The notes beneath the pieces were generated by a model. The model saw nothing but the letters and a program-made list of their open reading frames with translations. It was not told the DNA's origin and ran no database searches. From Burkholderiales bacterium (GTDB lineage: Bacteria > Pseudomonadota > Gammaproteobacteria > Burkholderiales > JAEUOS01): 38,042 nucleotides of DNA. The stretch lies in the NCBI GenBank assembly GCA_016790695.1, contig JAEUOS010000157.1:1-38042 (forward strand), given 5' to 3'. This document shows, piece after piece, positions 16,138 to 24,219 of the stretch. Numbering within the stretch: the stretch's first letter is position 1; each line of letters opens with the position of its first letter. Made by a program: the position numbers and the translations under genes.

Positions 16138-18477
16138 ATGAAAAGCATTCACGCGGGCGGCCCGCCGGCGCCGGCCGCGGAACGGACCGGCGAGGGCGCG
16201 GAGCAGATGAGCGAGGCGATCGAGCAGGGGTGGGCGCGCGCGGCCTTCGAGCACGCGAGCGTCGGGCTGGCCGTGCGCGACCTGGCGGGCCGCTGGCTCG
16301 ACGTCAACCGCCGTCTCTGCGAGATGCTCGGCTACACCCGCGCGGAGCTGCTCGCGACCACCTCGCTGGCGCTGACGGTGCCCGAGGAGCGCGAGCGCGC
16401 GATGCACTTCAACGCGCTGATCGGCGCCGGCGCGATCGATTCCTACATGCGCGAGAAGCGCTACCTGCGCAAGGACGGCAGCGAGCTGTGGGTCGAGCTC
16501 AATCTCACGGTCGTGCGCGATGCCGACGGCCGGCCCGCGCGCGTGGTCTCGGCGATCGTCGACATCAGCGCGCGCAAGGCCGCGCAGGCGCAGGCGCGCG
16601 CGGCCGAGGATCGCCTGCGCTCGGCGCTCGAGCACCTGGGCGAGATGATCGTGCTCACCGACGCCGACGACCGCATCGTGATCGCCAACCGGCATTTCCT
16701 GGCCTTCAACCGGGCCGTCGCCGAGCATGCGCAGCCGGGCTGCCACTACAGCGAGCACCTGCGCGCCGGCATCGCGCTCGGCATGTTCCCCGACGCCGCG
16801 GGGCGCGAGGAGGCGTGGCTGGCCGAGCGCATGGCGCTGCGCAGGCGCGGGGTCGGTCCGGTCGAACGGCGGCGCCAGGACGGGCGCTGGCTGCTGGTCG
16901 ACGACCAGGTGCTGCCCGACGGGGGCATCGTCAGCTTCGGCATCGAGATCACCGCCGCCAAGCGCGCCGAGGCCGCGGCGCGCGAGGCGAGCGAGCGCCT
17001 CAACCTCGCGCTCGAGTCCTCGCGCGTGTCGCTGTGGGACCACGACCTCGCCACCGGCCTGACCTATTTCTCCGCCGGCTGGGCCGAGCTGATCGGCGCC
17101 GCGCCGGGACCGCTGGTCGCCACGCGCGACGAGCTGCTGCCGCGCGAGCATCCGGAGGACCTGCCGCGCCTGCTGGCGCAGTTCCGCGAGGTGCTGCGCG
17201 GAACGCGCGCCGAGTTCCTGCTCGAGCACCGCGTCCTGACGCTGGCCGGCGAGGTGCGCTGGCTGCTCTCGCGCGGCCGCGTGGTCGGGCGCGACGCCGC
17301 GGGCCGCGTGCTGCGCATGATCGGCACCAGCGTCGACATCACCGAGAGCAAGGCCGCCGAGCGTGCGCTGGCCGAGAGCGAGCAGCGGTTCCGCAGCCTG
17401 GTCGGGCTGTCCAACGACGTGTTCTGGGAGACCGACGCCGAGCACCGCTTCGTGCGCCAGCAGTACAGCAGCGTGGCGGCGGTGCGCCCGCCGCTGGAAT
17501 CGGAGATCGGGCGCACGCGCTGGGAGGTGCCGCACTCGCGCCCCGACGCCGAGGCATGGCGCCGTCATCGCGCCGACCTCGACGCGCGCCGGGTGTTCCG
17601 CGACTTCGAGCTTGCGCGCCCGATGCCCGACGGCAGCGAGCGCTTCATCCAGGTCTCGGGCGAGCCGCTGTTCGACGCCGCGGGGCACTTCACCGGCTAC
17701 CGCGGCGTGAGCAAGGATGTCACCGAGCGGCGCCGCGCCGAGGAAGCGCTGCGCCTGCTCAATGCCGACCTCGAGCGGCGCGTCGCCGAGCGCACGGCCG
17801 CGCTGGAGACCGCCTACCGGGAGCTCGAGGCATTCTCCTATTCGGTCTCGCACGATCTGCGCGCGCCGCTGCGCGCGATCGCGGGATTCTCCAGCCTGCT
17901 GCGCGAGGAGGAGGGCGCGCAGCTCAGCGACGAGGGCCGGCGCCTGCTCGGCGTGATCGACCAGAGCGCGCAGCAGATGGGGCGGCTCACCGACGCCCTG
18001 CTGGCGCTGGCGCGCACCTCGCGCAAGAAACTCGACCACGGGCCGGTCGACATGGGCGCGCTGGCCAATCAGGTCGCGCACGAACTGGCCGCGGAGTTTC
18101 CGCGCGCCTGGATCGAAGTCGGCACGCTGCCCCCGGCCGCCGGCGACGCCACCCTGCTGCGCCAGGTGTTCGCCAACCTGATCGGCAATGCCCTCAAGTA
18201 TTCGGCCAACGTCGAGGCGCCGCGGGTCAGCGTCGGCGCCCAGGCGGCCGAGGGCGGCGCGGTCTACTTCGTGCGCGACAACGGCGTCGGCTTCGACATG
18301 GCATACGCGGACCGCCTGTTCAAGCCCTTCGAGCGCCTGCATTCGGAAAAGGACTTCCGCGGCGCCGGCATCGGCCTGGCGCTGGCCGGCCTGATCATCC
18401 AGCGCCACGGCGGGCGCATCCGCGCCGAAAGCGCGCCGGGGCGGGGCGCGACCTTCCTCTTCACGCTGGCCGGCTAA
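16138..18477 (+). CDS. Soluble multi-PAS sensor histidine kinase
   Basis: A 779-residue kinase with no membrane segment, so a cytoplasmic sensor. Four PAS-like blocks follow one another at roughly residues 30-140, 155-275, 285-405 and 410-530, each ending in the usual PAC-type 'VDISARK' or 'VDITESK' pattern. A short coiled coil ('LERRVAERTAALETAYRELE') leads to the HisKA H-box with phospho-acceptor His572 in 'SVSHDLRAPLRAI'. The ATPase domain has the N-box (Asn680, Asn684 in 'NLIGNALKYS'), 'DNGVGFDM', 'FKPFERLH' and 'GIGLALAGLI'. The relation to phytochrome-like kinases is in the kinase half. No response regulator is adjacent, so its partner is unknown. AAGAGG at 16121-16126 precedes the ATG. 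Confidence 0.93.
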   Translation: MKSIHAGGPPAPAAERTGEGAEQMSEAIEQGWARAAFEHASVGLAVRDLAGRWLDVNRRLCEMLGYTRAELLATTSLALTVPEERERAMHFNALIGAGAIDSYMREKRYLRKDGSELWVELNLTVVRDADGRPARVVSAIVDISARKAAQAQARAAEDRLRSALEHLGEMIVLTDADDRIVIANRHFLAFNRAVAEHAQPGCHYSEHLRAGIALGMFPDAAGREEAWLAERMALRRRGVGPVERRRQDGRWLLVDDQVLPDGGIVSFGIEITAAKRAEAAAREASERLNLALESSRVSLWDHDLATGLTYFSAGWAELIGAAPGPLVATRDELLPREHPEDLPRLLAQFREVLRGTRAEFLLEHRVLTLAGEVRWLLSRGRVVGRDAAGRVLRMIGTSVDITESKAAERALAESEQRFRSLVGLSNDVFWETDAEHRFVRQQYSSVAAVRPPLESEIGRTRWEVPHSRPDAEAWRRHRADLDARRVFRDFELARPMPDGSERFIQVSGEPLFDAAGHFTGYRGVSKDVTERRRAEEALRLLNADLERRVAERTAALETAYRELEAFSYSVSHDLRAPLRAIAGFSSLLREEEGAQLSDEGRRLLGVIDQSAQQMGRLTDALLALARTSRKKLDHGPVDMGALANQVAHELAAEFPRAWIEVGTLPPAAGDATLLRQVFANLIGNALKYSANVEAPRVSVGAQAAEGGAVYFVRDNGVGFDMAYADRLFKPFERLHSEKDFRGAGIGLALAGLIIQRHGGRIRAESAPGRGATFLFTLAG

Positions 18478-18492
18478 ACTGCGTCCCGGCCG

Positions 18493-18510
18493 CGCGGCGT
18501 GCGCGCCGCG
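18493..18510 (+). terminator. Possible hairpin after the PAS kinase
   Basis: CGCGGCG (18493-18499) and CGCCGCG (18504-18510) form a 7-bp stem with a TGCG loop, 15 bases after the kinase stop and about 60 before the MFS start. No T-tract follows, so activity is uncertain. Confidence 0.3.
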
Positions 18511-18571
18511 ACCTGCCTGCCGCCCCGTTCCGCCGCCGCCCGCCTTCGCCCGCCGTCCGCCGCACCTCCCC

Positions 18572-19819
18572 TTGCCCCTGCGCCACTTCTTCAAGAGCGA
18601 TCCCGCGCGCGCCGCGCTGGCGGTGCTCGCGCTGTGCCTGACGCTCAACCTGCTCGGCCGCGGCGTCGCCGACACCTACGTGGTGTTCCTCCTGCCGCTC
18701 GAGCAGGATCTCGGCTGGAGCCGGTCGCAGATGACGAGCGTCTACTCGGTCTACCTGCTCGCCAACGGCCTGACCGCGCCGCTCGCCGGGATGCTGTTCG
18801 ACCGCCTCGGCCCGCGCGCGGTGTACGGCAGCGGGCTGGCCGGGCTCGGCGTGGCCTACCTGCTGGCCGCGCGCATCGACACGCTGTGGCAGTTCTACGC
18901 GACCATCGGCGTGATGAGCGGGTTCGCGGTGGCGGCGCTCGGCATGGTGCCGTCGTCGAGCATCCTGGCGCGCTGGTTTCGCGAGCGCCTGTCGTCGGCG
19001 ATGTCGATCGCCTTCGCGGGGATGGGACTGGGCGCGCTCCTGATCGTGCCGGCGACCCAGTACCTGCTGACCCGCCTGGGCTGGCGCGACGCCTACTGGG
19101 TGCTGGGGATCGTCCTCCTCGCCCTCTTGCCGCTCGTGCTCGCGCTGCCCTGGCGCGCGATCACCGCCGGGCATCCGGACTACCGCGGCCCGCGGCGCCG
19201 CGCCGCGGGCGGCGAGTCCGACTGGACCCTGCGCCGCGCCGTCGGCAGCCTCAACTTCTGGGCGCTGGCGTGGATCTTCTGCCTCACCTCGGTGGGGATG
19301 TTCTCGGTGACCGTGCAGACGGTCATCTACCTGGTCGAGCAGGGCTTCTCGCCGATCCTCGCGGCCGCCGTCTACGGCAGCACCGCGATGCTGTCGGTGT
19401 TCGGCATCGTCGTCACCGGCCTGCTGGCCGACCGCTACGGCCCGCGGCGCACCGTCAGCGCGACCTACGCGGGGAGCATCGCCGGCATCGTGGTCCTGCT
19501 CGTGATCTCGTGGCAGCCGCGCGCGGAATGGCTGGTCGCCTACGTGGTCGCCTTCGGCCTGTGCCAGGGCGCGCGCGGGCCGATCATCTCGTCGATGACC
19601 ACGCGCCTGTTCGCCGGCAGCCAGGTGGCGACGATCTACGGCGTGATCTACGCGAGCAATGCGTTCGGCGCCGGCCTCGGGGCGCTGCTGGGTGGCGTCA
19701 TCCACGACCTGACCGGCAGCTATCGCCCGGGCTTCGTGTTCGCCATCGGCTGCCTGATCGCGGCCGGGCTGCCGTTCTGGCGCGTCCCCGCATTGCGCGA
19801 CTTCCGTACCCGCGGCTGA
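18572..19819 (+). CDS. MFS transporter, 12 transmembrane helices
   Basis: A 415-residue major facilitator with twelve hydrophobic helices in two halves joined by a charged loop (about residues 205-225, 'RGPRRRAAGGESDW'). The helix 2-3 loop reads 'GMLFDRLGPRAVYGSG', and 'GLLADRYGPRRTVSA' is the matching motif in the second half. 'SSILARWFRERLSSAMSIAFAGMGLG' in helix 4-5 is common in the oxalate/monocarboxylate (OFA/MCT-like) branch, so a carboxylate substrate is possible but not proven. I keep the TTG at 18572, as no in-frame ATG precedes helix 1 and the frame starts there; there is no strong ribosome binding site. It converges on a LysR gene. Confidence 0.85.
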   Translation: MPLRHFFKSDPARAALAVLALCLTLNLLGRGVADTYVVFLLPLEQDLGWSRSQMTSVYSVYLLANGLTAPLAGMLFDRLGPRAVYGSGLAGLGVAYLLAARIDTLWQFYATIGVMSGFAVAALGMVPSSSILARWFRERLSSAMSIAFAGMGLGALLIVPATQYLLTRLGWRDAYWVLGIVLLALLPLVLALPWRAITAGHPDYRGPRRRAAGGESDWTLRRAVGSLNFWALAWIFCLTSVGMFSVTVQTVIYLVEQGFSPILAAAVYGSTAMLSVFGIVVTGLLADRYGPRRTVSATYAGSIAGIVVLLVISWQPRAEWLVAYVVAFGLCQGARGPIISSMTTRLFAGSQVATIYGVIYASNAFGAGLGALLGGVIHDLTGSYRPGFVFAIGCLIAAGLPFWRVPALRDFRTRG

Positions 19820-19838
19820 GGCGGGCCGGGGGCCCGGC

Positions 19839-20723
19839 TCAGGCGCCGGCGCCCTGGGCCAGCAGCCAGTCGCAGAACCGGGTCACCGCGGCGCGGCCGC
19901 GCGCCGCGGGCGCGACCACGATGTTGTAGGCGCTGTCCCAGACCTCGAGATCGAAGGGCTTGACGAGGACGCCCTCCGGGTACCCGGCGAACACCGTCCG
20001 CGGCGCCAGGGCGACGCCCTGGCCGGCGGCGGCGGCCTCGTACATCAGCGCGGCATCCTCGAACAGCGGGCCGGCGACCGGCTCATCCCAGTCGAGTCCG
20101 GCGGCAGCCAGCCACGGCCGCCAGCGCAGCAGCGGATGGCGCAGCAGCTGCGCGCGCGCCAGGGCGGCCGGCGTCGCCAGGCCGCCGAGGGCGGCCACAT
20201 ACGCGGGCGCGGCGACCGGCGCCACCGTCTCGTCGAACAGCTTGATGCAGTGCAGCCCGGCGGCGGGCTCGGGTCCGTAGCGGATGCAGAGGTCGGCCTC
20301 GCCGCGCCGCAGCAGGTCCAGGCCGTAGGAGGACGACACCACCAGCTCGATGTCGGGATGCGCGTGCTGGAACCCGGCCAGGCGTGCGACCAGCCATTTC
20401 GCGCCGAGCGCCGGCGCCACCGCCAGCCGCAGCCGCTCCTGCGTGCGTCCCAGGCGCGCGGTGGCCTCCGCCAGGCGCGTCAGCGTCTCGCGCACGTCGG
20501 CGAGGTAGCGCTCGCCGAAGCTGGTCAGCGCGATGTTGCGGTTGACACGGATGAACAGGGCGACGCCGAGAAAGGACTCGAGCGACTTGATGCGGTGGCT
20601 GATCGCCGACTGCGTGACGTGCAGTTCCTCGGACGCCTTGAGGAAACTCATGTGGCGCGCCGCGGCCTCGAAGGCCGTCAGGTCGTGCAGGGGCGGCAGG
20701 CGCGACGCGCGCTCGGTGGTCAT
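19839..20723 (-). CDS. LysR family transcriptional regulator, GcvA-like
   Basis: A 294-residue LysR regulator. The N-terminal winged helix-turn-helix is clear ('LTAFEAAARHMSFLKASEELHVTQSAISHRIKSLE', residues ~14-50, with the 'FIRVNR' wing), and the rest is a periplasmic-binding-protein-like effector domain. The 'PPLHDLTAFEAAARHMSF' start and the 'DLCIRYG' segment are characteristic of the GcvA/TrpI-like group. Its target is not evident: the neighbour on one side (MFS) is convergent and the other (GNAT) is upstream on the same strand, so there is no divergent gene to control. The stops of MFS and LysR are separated by 19 bases with a GC hairpin (19823-19840). Confidence 0.9.
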   Translation of the reverse strand: MTTERASRLPPLHDLTAFEAAARHMSFLKASEELHVTQSAISHRIKSLESFLGVALFIRVNRNIALTSFGERYLADVRETLTRLAEATARLGRTQERLRLAVAPALGAKWLVARLAGFQHAHPDIELVVSSSYGLDLLRRGEADLCIRYGPEPAAGLHCIKLFDETVAPVAAPAYVAALGGLATPAALARAQLLRHPLLRWRPWLAAAGLDWDEPVAGPLFEDAALMYEAAAAGQGVALAPRTVFAGYPEGVLVKPFDLEVWDSAYNIVVAPAARGRAAVTRFCDWLLAQGAGA

Positions 20724-20793
20724 CGGCGCATTCTAGGCAAAGCCGTCGGCGATCCGGAAGCGGCCGCAGCCGGCGCCGCGGCGCCGCGTGCGG

Positions 20794-21345
20794 TCACGCG
20801 GGCGCGTCGTCGGGGACCAGCGGCAGCTCGGCGTAGAAGCGGTCGATCCCCACCTTGAGCGCCATCCCGAGCGCGCGCGCGAGGTGCGCCGCGATCGGAT
20901 CGGCCTTGTCGAAGTAGGCGCGCAGGCGGCCGAGGTCGCGGCGCCGCCCGAAGCCGGTCAGCGCGGCACCGAGCGCGGTGCCGATGCCGCGGCGCCGGTA
21001 GCCGTGGGCGACATGCACGTTGACCACGCCGTGGCCGCCGATCACGCGGCAGTGGGCGACGCCGATGATCAGCGACGCCGCGCCGCGCGCCGCGAAGTGC
21101 GCGTCGGCCGAGAAGTCGATGCGCTGCGCGTACGCGGCGACCCGGGCGTCGGACAGCGGATGCCCGAAGAAGGCGGCGCGGTCCGACAGGGAGAGCGCGC
21201 GCAGGTAGTCGAGCAGGGCCTGACGGTCGGCATCGGACAGGCGCTGCACCGGCACGTCCAGGCGGGGCAGGACGTCGTCGGGCAGCCGGGGCAGGCGCTT
21301 GCGCATGGCTGGCAGTCGGAAGGGCGCGGCGCGTTGCGCCGCCAT
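20794..21345 (-). CDS. GNAT family N-acetyltransferase
   Basis: A 183-residue acetyltransferase. Acetyl-CoA binding motif A is visible as 'VNVHVAHGYRRRGIGTALGAAL' (R-R-R-G-I-G), in the C-terminal half, preceded by strand 4 'ASLIIGVAHCRVIGG'. The first ~75 residues ('LPRLPDDVLPRLDVPVQRLSDADRQALLDYLRALSLSDRAAFFG') resemble the leading segment of GNATs in other Betaproteobacteria. The substrate cannot be predicted. A second in-frame ATG at 21306 is possible; neither has a ribosome binding site. It lies downstream of the sigma/anti-sigma pair on the same strand with 46 bases between. Confidence 0.8.
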   Translation of the reverse strand: MAAQRAAPFRLPAMRKRLPRLPDDVLPRLDVPVQRLSDADRQALLDYLRALSLSDRAAFFGHPLSDARVAAYAQRIDFSADAHFAARGAASLIIGVAHCRVIGGHGVVNVHVAHGYRRRGIGTALGAALTGFGRRRDLGRLRAYFDKADPIAAHLARALGMALKVGIDRFYAELPLVPDDAPA

Positions 21346-21391
21346 GCCACGGTAGTCTCGGCGGCGCCGGGAAAGTTCCCGGCGCGGCGGC

Positions 21392-21619
21392 TCACGCCGG
21401 ATCGATGCGCACGCCGTCGAGCGCGGCGAGGATGCGCCGGCTGTAGCCGTCGTCCTCGACCACGCGTCCGCGCAGGGCGTCGCCGACGAGCTGGTGCAGG
21501 GTGACGGTCTCGCGGGCCGCCGGGTCGCGCCCGAGCGCGCCGAGCGCGGCGCCGAGCAGGTCGGGTTCGAGGTCGCCGTCGATCAGGCGCGAAAGCTGTA
21601 TCGGTGTCATGGTCTTCAC
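21392..21619 (-). CDS. Short RseA-like anti-sigma factor, no membrane segment
   Basis: A 75-residue protein that begins with 'MTPIQLSRLIDGDLEPD', the standard opening of the RseA N-terminal sigma-E-binding domain, and contains 'ARETVTLHQLVGDALRG'. The sequence stops at the end of that domain: the transmembrane helix and the periplasmic domain of normal RseA/MucA (about 170-210 residues) are absent, and no continuation in another frame is seen before the GNAT gene. It begins at a GTG (21619) that overlaps the sigma-factor stop by 4 bases, or at the ATG nine bases later. Its position after the sigma gene supports an anti-sigma role. No RseB, DegP or RseP gene follows. Confidence 0.7.
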   Translation of the reverse strand: MKTMTPIQLSRLIDGDLEPDLLGAALGALGRDPAARETVTLHQLVGDALRGRVVEDDGYSRRILAALDGVRIDPA

Positions 21620-22233
21620 CAGCGTTTGGAGCGGCTGACATCGGTCAGCGGCCGAAGTTTCATCGCGACGAACTCGCGCGCGCGGAAGATCCGCGAGCGC
21701 ACGGTATTCAGCGGGATCCCGAGGGCGGCGCCGATCTCCTGATAGGAGCGCCCGTCGACCTCGCGCATCACCAGCGCCTCGCGCAGGTCGGGGCTCATCT
21801 CGTCCATCGCGCGCGCGATGATCTCGCCCATCTGGCGCGACACCACGGCGCCCTCGGTCGAATCGCCGGACGCGATCGCCGCCAGCGGGTCGATCTCGGC
21901 GTCGTCGTCGAGGCTGGCGACCTCGGGCCGGCGGCCGCGTTCGCTGAGGTGGGTCTTGGCGGTGTTGATGGCGATGCGCGCGAGCCAGGTGAAGAAGGTC
22001 GAGTCGCCGCGGAATCCGGCGAGCCCGCGATACGCCTTGAGGAAGGCGTCCTGGGTCAGGTCCTCGATGGTCGCGGCGTCGAGGCGATAGCGCGATATCA
22101 GGGCCGCGATGCGCCGCTGGTAGCGCACCACCAGGAGGTCGAACGCGGTGCGCTCGCCGGCGAGCGCGCGCGCGACCAGGCGGCGATCGAGTTCGTCGAT
22201 CGCGGCGGCGGCGGGCGGGTGGTCGCTGGTCAA
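21616..22233 (-). CDS. rpoE: ECF RNA polymerase sigma factor, RpoE-like
   Basis: A 205-residue ECF sigma factor. Region 2 is seen in '[20 protein letters not shown]' and '[16 protein letters not shown]' with '[19 protein letters not shown]'; region 4 is seen in '[44 protein letters not shown]'. The acidic linker '[10 protein letters not shown]' is typical of RpoE/AlgU types. The likely start is a TTG at 22233 with no ribosome binding site, so the true start is uncertain. The anti-sigma gene follows with a 4-base overlap. A family member would respond to envelope stress, but the short anti-sigma partner makes the signal here unclear. Confidence 0.88.
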   Translation of the reverse strand: MTSDHPPAAAAIDELDRRLVARALAGERTAFDLLVVRYQRRIAALISRYRLDAATIEDLTQDAFLKAYRGLAGFRGDSTFFTWLARIAINTAKTHLSERGRRPEVASLDDDAEIDPLAAIASGDSTEGAVVSRQMGEIIARAMDEMSPDLREALVMREVDGRSYQEIGAALGIPLNTVRSRIFRAREFVAMKLRPLTDVSRSKRW

Positions 22234-22270
22234 GGGGGAGAGGACGCGTGGTTCGACGGGGGACGATTCG

Positions 22271-22276
22271 ATTCTA
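22271..22276 (-). promoter_or_regulatory. Possible -10 element before rpoE
   Basis: TAGAAT on the minus strand, about 37 bases upstream of the proposed TTG start. No matching -35 hexamer is recognisable, and the area borders the ABC exporter stop at 22304. Tentative. Confidence 0.25.
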
Positions 22277-22303
22277 TTGCAGGCGCGGCCGGCGCAAGCG
22301 CGC

Positions 22304-24124
22304 TCAGCGCGACGCCGCGCCGGCGAGGGTCTCGCTCACCTGCAGCTGCGCGAGCCGCGCGTACAGTCCGCCGTCGGCCAGCAGGCGCGCCGGCTCGCCG
22401 GTCTCGACCACGCGTCCGCCGTCGAGCACGACGACCCGGTCGGCGCTGCGCACGGTCGACAGCCGGTGGGCGATGATCAGCGTGGTGCGGCCGCGCGCGG
22501 CCGACTCGATCGCCTGCCGCACCAGCTGTTCGGACTCCGCGTCGAGCGCGCTGGTGGCCTCGTCGAGCAGCAGCAGCGGCGCGTCCTTGAGGATCGCGCG
22601 CGCGATGGCGATGCGCTGGCGCTGGCCGCCCGACAGGCGCAGGCCGCGCTCGCCCAGGAAGGTGCGGTAGCCGTCGGGCAGGCGCTCGATGAACTCGTGC
22701 GCATGCGCGGCGCGCGCGGCGGCGATCACCGCCGCGTCGTCCGCGCCCGGGTTGCCGTAGCGGATGTTCTCCATCGCGTCGGCGCCGAAGATCACCACCT
22801 CCTGCGGCACGAAGGCGACGCGCGCGCGCAGGTCGGCCAGCGCCAGCGCGCGCAGGTCGATGCCGTCGAGGCGCACCGCGCCGGCGTCGGGATCGTGGAA
22901 GCGCAGCAGCAGCTGCATCAGGGTGCTCTTGCCGGCGCCCGAGGGACCGACCACCGCGATGGTCTCGCCCGGCCGGACGGCGAGCGACACGTGCTCGAGC
23001 GCCGCCTGCGCGGGGCGGGTCGGGTAGTGGAACACGACGGCGTCGAACTCGACGCGTACGCCGGTCCCGGCGGCGCGCGGCGGCAGCGGCGTCGGCACCG
23101 CCGGCGCCGTGATCGCCGGCACCGCCGTGTGGAGCTCGATCAGGCGCTCGGTGGCGCCGGCGGCGCGCATCAGCTCGCCCATGACCTCGGCCAGCGCGCC
23201 GACCGACCCGGCGACGATCGCCACGTAGAGGATCGCCTGCGCCAGGGCGCCGGCCGACATGCTGCCGGCGGCGACCGCGATGGCGCCGAGCCAGAGCCCG
23301 TAGACCGCGCCGCCGAAGACGATCAGGATGACGACCACCGTCAGCCAGGCGCGCGCGCGGGTGCGCGTGACGGCGGCGGCGAAGGCGCGCTCGACCGCGG
23401 CGCCGAAGCGGCGCCGCTCGAGCGCCTCGTTGGTGAACGCCTGCACCACCGGAATGGCGCCGAGCACCTCGCCGGCCAGCGCGGAGGCGTCGGCGACGCG
23501 ATCCTGCGAGGCGCGCGACAGGCGCCGCACGCGGCGGCCGAACAGCGCCACCGGCACCACGGTGACGACGATCACCCCGACGATCACCAGCGTCGCGCGC
23601 GGGCTGGTGACGATGAGCATGGCCAGGCCGCCGGCGAACAGGAACAGGTTGCGCAGGCCCATCGAGACGCTGGTGCCGATCACGGTCTGGACCAGCGTGG
23701 TGTCGGCGGTCAGGCGCGAGAGCACCTCGCCGACCTGCGTGGTCTCGAAGAAGCGCGGGTCCTGCTGCAGCATGCGGCCGTAGACCGCGGTGCGCAGGTC
23801 GGCGGTGACGCGCTCCCCGAGCCAGCTCACCATGTAGAAGCGCGCCGCGGTGAACACCGCGAGCACGGCCGCGATGCCGAACAGCGCGAGGAAGTAGGCG
23901 TCGATGTCGGCGCGGTTGCCGGCGGCGACGGTGGCGAAGCCGTGGTCGATGAGCTGCCGGAACGCGAACGGGATGGCAAGCGTCGCGCCGGCCGCGACGC
24001 AGAGGAACACGAACGCGAGCGCGAAGCGTCCGGCATACGGCCGGCAGAACGGCAGCAGGTGGGCAAGGGCGGACAGGCGGTTCACGGGGCGGCGGCACGC
24101 GCCAGGGGGCGCGGCGGCGCGCAT
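22304..24124 (-). CDS. ABC exporter, fused permease and ATPase (MsbA/ABCB type)
   Basis: A 606-residue half-exporter. The N-terminal half has six membrane helices (ABC transmembrane type-1 fold, with '[36 protein letters not shown]'). The ATPase half has Walker [10 protein letters not shown] (393-401), signature LSGGQ (497-501), Walker B LLLLDE (517-522) and an H-loop His near 553 in 'IIAHRLS'. These exporters act as homodimers moving lipids, peptides or drugs out of the cytoplasm; the substrate here is unknown. The ATG at 24124 is taken as the start, though a GTG at 24085 is also possible. It is divergent from the molybdopterin gene. lpxK or kdtA, the usual msbA partners, are absent. Confidence 0.9.
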   Translation of the reverse strand: MRAAAPPGACRRPVNRLSALAHLLPFCRPYAGRFALAFVFLCVAAGATLAIPFAFRQLIDHGFATVAAGNRADIDAYFLALFGIAAVLAVFTAARFYMVSWLGERVTADLRTAVYGRMLQQDPRFFETTQVGEVLSRLTADTTLVQTVIGTSVSMGLRNLFLFAGGLAMLIVTSPRATLVIVGVIVVTVVPVALFGRRVRRLSRASQDRVADASALAGEVLGAIPVVQAFTNEALERRRFGAAVERAFAAAVTRTRARAWLTVVVILIVFGGAVYGLWLGAIAVAAGSMSAGALAQAILYVAIVAGSVGALAEVMGELMRAAGATERLIELHTAVPAITAPAVPTPLPPRAAGTGVRVEFDAVVFHYPTRPAQAALEHVSLAVRPGETIAVVGPSGAGKSTLMQLLLRFHDPDAGAVRLDGIDLRALALADLRARVAFVPQEVVIFGADAMENIRYGNPGADDAAVIAAARAAHAHEFIERLPDGYRTFLGERGLRLSGGQRQRIAIARAILKDAPLLLLDEATSALDAESEQLVRQAIESAARGRTTLIIAHRLSTVRSADRVVVLDGGRVVETGEPARLLADGGLYARLAQLQVSETLAGAASR

Positions 24125-24165
24125 TGTCGCCGGTTTTCGGCGCCGGCCCGACGCGCGCGAGTCGC

Positions 24166-24171
24166 TACAAT
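24166..24171 (+). promoter_or_regulatory. Possible -10 element for the molybdopterin gene cluster
   Basis: TACAAT, one mismatch from the -10 consensus, 48 bases before the ATG at 24220, in the 95-base space between two divergent genes. No clear -35 hexamer. If real, it could start the whole ten-gene run. Confidence 0.3.
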
Positions 24172-24219
24172 CGCCGCTCCCGGTGCCGGTCGCGCGGACG
24201 CGGCGCCCAAGGAAAGCCC

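Noticed and set aside
16009..18675. An 888-codon open frame on the minus strand opposite the PAS kinase (and similar ones opposite typA at 6398-8251, the amidase at 2139-3662 and the ABC exporter at 22148-24223)
   Set aside because: Antisense frames stay open by chance in very GC-rich coding DNA; translations are Arg/Gly/Asp/His-rich low complexity with no domain, and each is opposite a clear gene.
18572..20723. MFS transporter and LysR regulator as a regulator/target divergon
   Set aside because: The two genes converge, so their promoters are not shared; linkage of function cannot be claimed.
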